From: an uncultured Pelagibacteraceae bacterium
GTDB taxonomy: Bacteria; Pseudomonadota; Alphaproteobacteria; Pelagibacterales; Pelagibacteraceae
Length of the DNA stretch: 45,000 nucleotides
Reading direction: 5' to 3'
Assembly (NCBI GenBank): GCA_902555065.1
Contig: CACDQQ010000006.1
Location: 1 to 45,000 of the forward strand
Shown here: positions 43,837 through 45,000 of the stretch, in pieces
Layout of the letters: each line of letters opens with the position of its first letter
Numbering within the stretch: the first letter of the stretch is position 1
Position numbers and translations under genes: made by a program
Notes under the pieces: generated by a model
Database searches by the model: none
What the model saw: the letters and a program-made list of their open reading frames with translations, nothing else
What the model was told of the DNA's origin: nothing

Positions 43837-44742
43837 CTATCTCACAAAAATATATTTTTTTGAACTTTTTTTCAAGATATTTAGTATCAAAATACTATTT
43901 TTTTTTACAATATCGTATTTTAAAAACAATGTTTTATTAAAATTTTTAATATTCTTTAAAGTAACCTTGGAAACTAAGGGAAAATTTATACTTTTTTTTG
44001 TTTTTGTAATATAATTAAACTTATTAATTTTTAGATTTTGGGTAAGTGAGATTTTAAAGTTATAACTTTTAGATTTACAAACTATTTCAAAAATATTTTT
44101 TTTTAATAATTTTGATTTAATATTTAGTTTTGAACCGTCAGAACTTTCTATAAAAATTTTTCCAGACATCTCATGATAAGAAATGTTTTTTGATCTGAAA
44201 AATTTCATATTTTTCAATTTGATTATTTTTAAATTAAAATCATTTTTCAGTAACGAAAATAAACTAGTAAAGTGTATTAAATTTGTTAACATTCTTCCAT
44301 TTTGTACAAAAATGTTCATATCTATTTTTTCGTATTTTAGTTTTAATCTCAAAGAAGTTATTATGAAATCTGCCCAAGTATTAACATAAGCATCAACTTT
44401 TTTTTTTTTTAAATAATTTGCCATTTTTTCATAGTTGTGAATTTTAGAAAATACAAATTTTTCAAATAATATATATCTTAGATTATTACATTTAATTATA
44501 GCCTTTGCGATACCGAAACGTTCTTTAGGGTTTGTAGAAATTATACATAAATAATATTTTTTGTTTTTAGGTAACCTTGTTATATATTTAATATTATTTG
44601 TGTTGTATTTACTTTTAAGAATATTTATTTTTTTTAAATCTTTTTCGCATACTTCAATTTGATAATTTCGATAATTAATTATAGATTTTAAATGTGCTTC
44701 TCCTATGCCTCCCAGTCCTATAATTAAAATTTTTCTTTTCAT
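43837..44742 (-). CDS. Diverged Gfo/Idh/MocA-like protein
   Basis: A 301-residue protein with a clear N-terminal GLGGIGEAHLKS (residues 9-20) but EKF in place of the family EKP (94-96), and a C-terminal half with little conservation. A possible catalytic His region is at TNLIHFTSLF. A run of 13 T on the plus strand (44398-44410) encodes poly-Lys after residue 110. It may be an active dehydrogenase with a changed nicotinamide site, or a non-catalytic relative. It is divergent (46 bases) from another Gfo/Idh-like gene that runs off the window. Confidence 0.6.
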   Translation of the reverse strand: MKRKILIIGLGGIGEAHLKSIINYRNYQIEVCEKDLKKINILKSKYNTNNIKYITRLPKNKKYYLCIISTNPKERFGIAKAIIKCNNLRYILFEKFVFSKIHNYEKMANYLKKKKVDAYVNTWADFIITSLRLKLKYEKIDMNIFVQNGRMLTNLIHFTSLFSLLKNDFNLKIIKLKNMKFFRSKNISYHEMSGKIFIESSDGSKLNIKSKLLKKNIFEIVCKSKSYNFKISLTQNLKINKFNYITKTKKSINFPLVSKVTLKNIKNFNKTLFLKYDIVKKNSILILNILKKSSKKYIFVR

Positions 44743-44788
44743 TTTAAGTAGAATTAAATAAAAAAGTGAAATCTATTTATATTTTTAA

Positions 44789-45000
44789 ATGAGAAAAAGT
44801 AAAATTATTTTTATTGGTACATCGAATATAATTCATCATCATATATTAGCAGCAAAACAAACTGGGCTTGATTTATACGGTATATGCAGCACAAGAAAAA
44901 AAAGCTCCAAAATTACAAAACTCAAAAAAAAGTATAAATTTAAAAAAACATATGATGATGTAGAAGCGGCTTTAAAAGATGCAAGAAAACAAAAAGATAT
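44789..45000 (+). CDS. Gfo/Idh/MocA-like oxidoreductase, 3' truncated by the window end
   Basis: The frame opens with ATG at 44789 and runs to the window edge, giving about 70 residues. The start (SKIIFIGTSNIIHHHILAA) and the charged strand that follows (YGICSTRKKSSKI) have the layout of an N-terminal NAD(P) domain, though GTSNIIHH departs from GxGxxG. YDDVEAALKD matches the 'y.d.e.ll.d' segment that follows the first Rossmann half in this family. Family assignment is tentative because the catalytic part is outside the window. Confidence 0.5.
   Translation, partial: MRKSKIIFIGTSNIIHHHILAAKQTGLDLYGICSTRKKSSKITKLKKKYKFKKTYDDVEAALKDARKQKD

Noticed and set aside
1..45000. CRISPR, tRNA, rRNA or insertion sequence
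   Set aside because: No repeat-spacer array, cloverleaf, rRNA segment, transposase or terminal repeat was noticed; homopolymers account for the repetitive look.

Overview
The window is strongly AT-rich (by eye about three quarters A+T, not counted), with A/T homopolymers throughout, Lys/Asn/Ile-rich proteins and almost no intergenic DNA. The longest gap between genes is about 135 bases, many genes overlap by 4 bases, and convergent genes are 0-15 bases apart. With the gene content, this points to a streamlined low-GC marine bacterium, most likely a SAR11/Pelagibacterales-type alphaproteobacterium, in a hypervariable surface-polysaccharide island. No rRNA, tRNA, core marker gene, transposase, integrase or CRISPR was seen, so the taxonomy is an inference.

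Layout. (1) 2-667: 5'-truncated O-antigen polymerase/ligase-like membrane protein (+), facing an eight-gene minus-strand run (553-8771): Wzx-like flippase, CgeB-like glycosyltransferase, DegT aminotransferase, WlbA/WbpB-like oxidoreductase, the amidination trio (WbuX-type amidotransferase, HisF-like, HisH-like) and a GT4 glycosyltransferase. (2) 8824-10529: FkbM methyltransferase (+) and a PhyH-like 2OG dioxygenase (-). (3) 10639-18797 (-): a nonulosonic-acid cassette with 4,6-dehydratase, reductase-like SDR, NeuC-type epimerase, NeuB, CMP-transferase, possible sialyltransferase, PglK-like ABC flippase and a methyltransferase-like protein. (4) 18877-25488: an unknown protein, a second 2OG oxygenase, an epimerase, then a plus-strand set of tandem DegT aminotransferases, SDR and methyltransferase. 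(5) 25492-36262 (-): an eleven-gene run with a TPP enzyme, an SDR without YxxxK, an NDP-sugar dehydrogenase without its catalytic Cys, Gfo/Idh, a nucleotidyltransferase-PfkB fusion in reverse HldE order, two epimerases, GmhB-like phosphatase, GmhA-like isomerase, DJ-1/PfpI and a cupin. A divergent transaldolase and a canonical GmhA follow. (6) 37721-45000: a NeuB-like synthase without SAF domain, SDR, methyltransferase, three Gfo/Idh proteins (one cut by the window end), a TIM-barrel isomerase-like protein and an OafA-like acyltransferase.

Together the genes make, decorate and export unusual surface sugars. At least three activated-sugar routes can be read: an acetamidino sugar, a CMP-nonulosonic acid that may be 7-hydroxy-9-deoxy because no aminotransferase or acetyltransferase lies in its cassette, and an NDP-heptose that may become a branched or oxidised sugar. 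Sugar-nucleotide and tailoring genes far outnumber recognisable glycosyltransferases (three or four).

The best candidates for undescribed biochemistry are the heptose/TPP run at 25492-37714 and the nonulosonate cassette at 10639-17965. Functions below are read from motifs and context only; no database search was possible.
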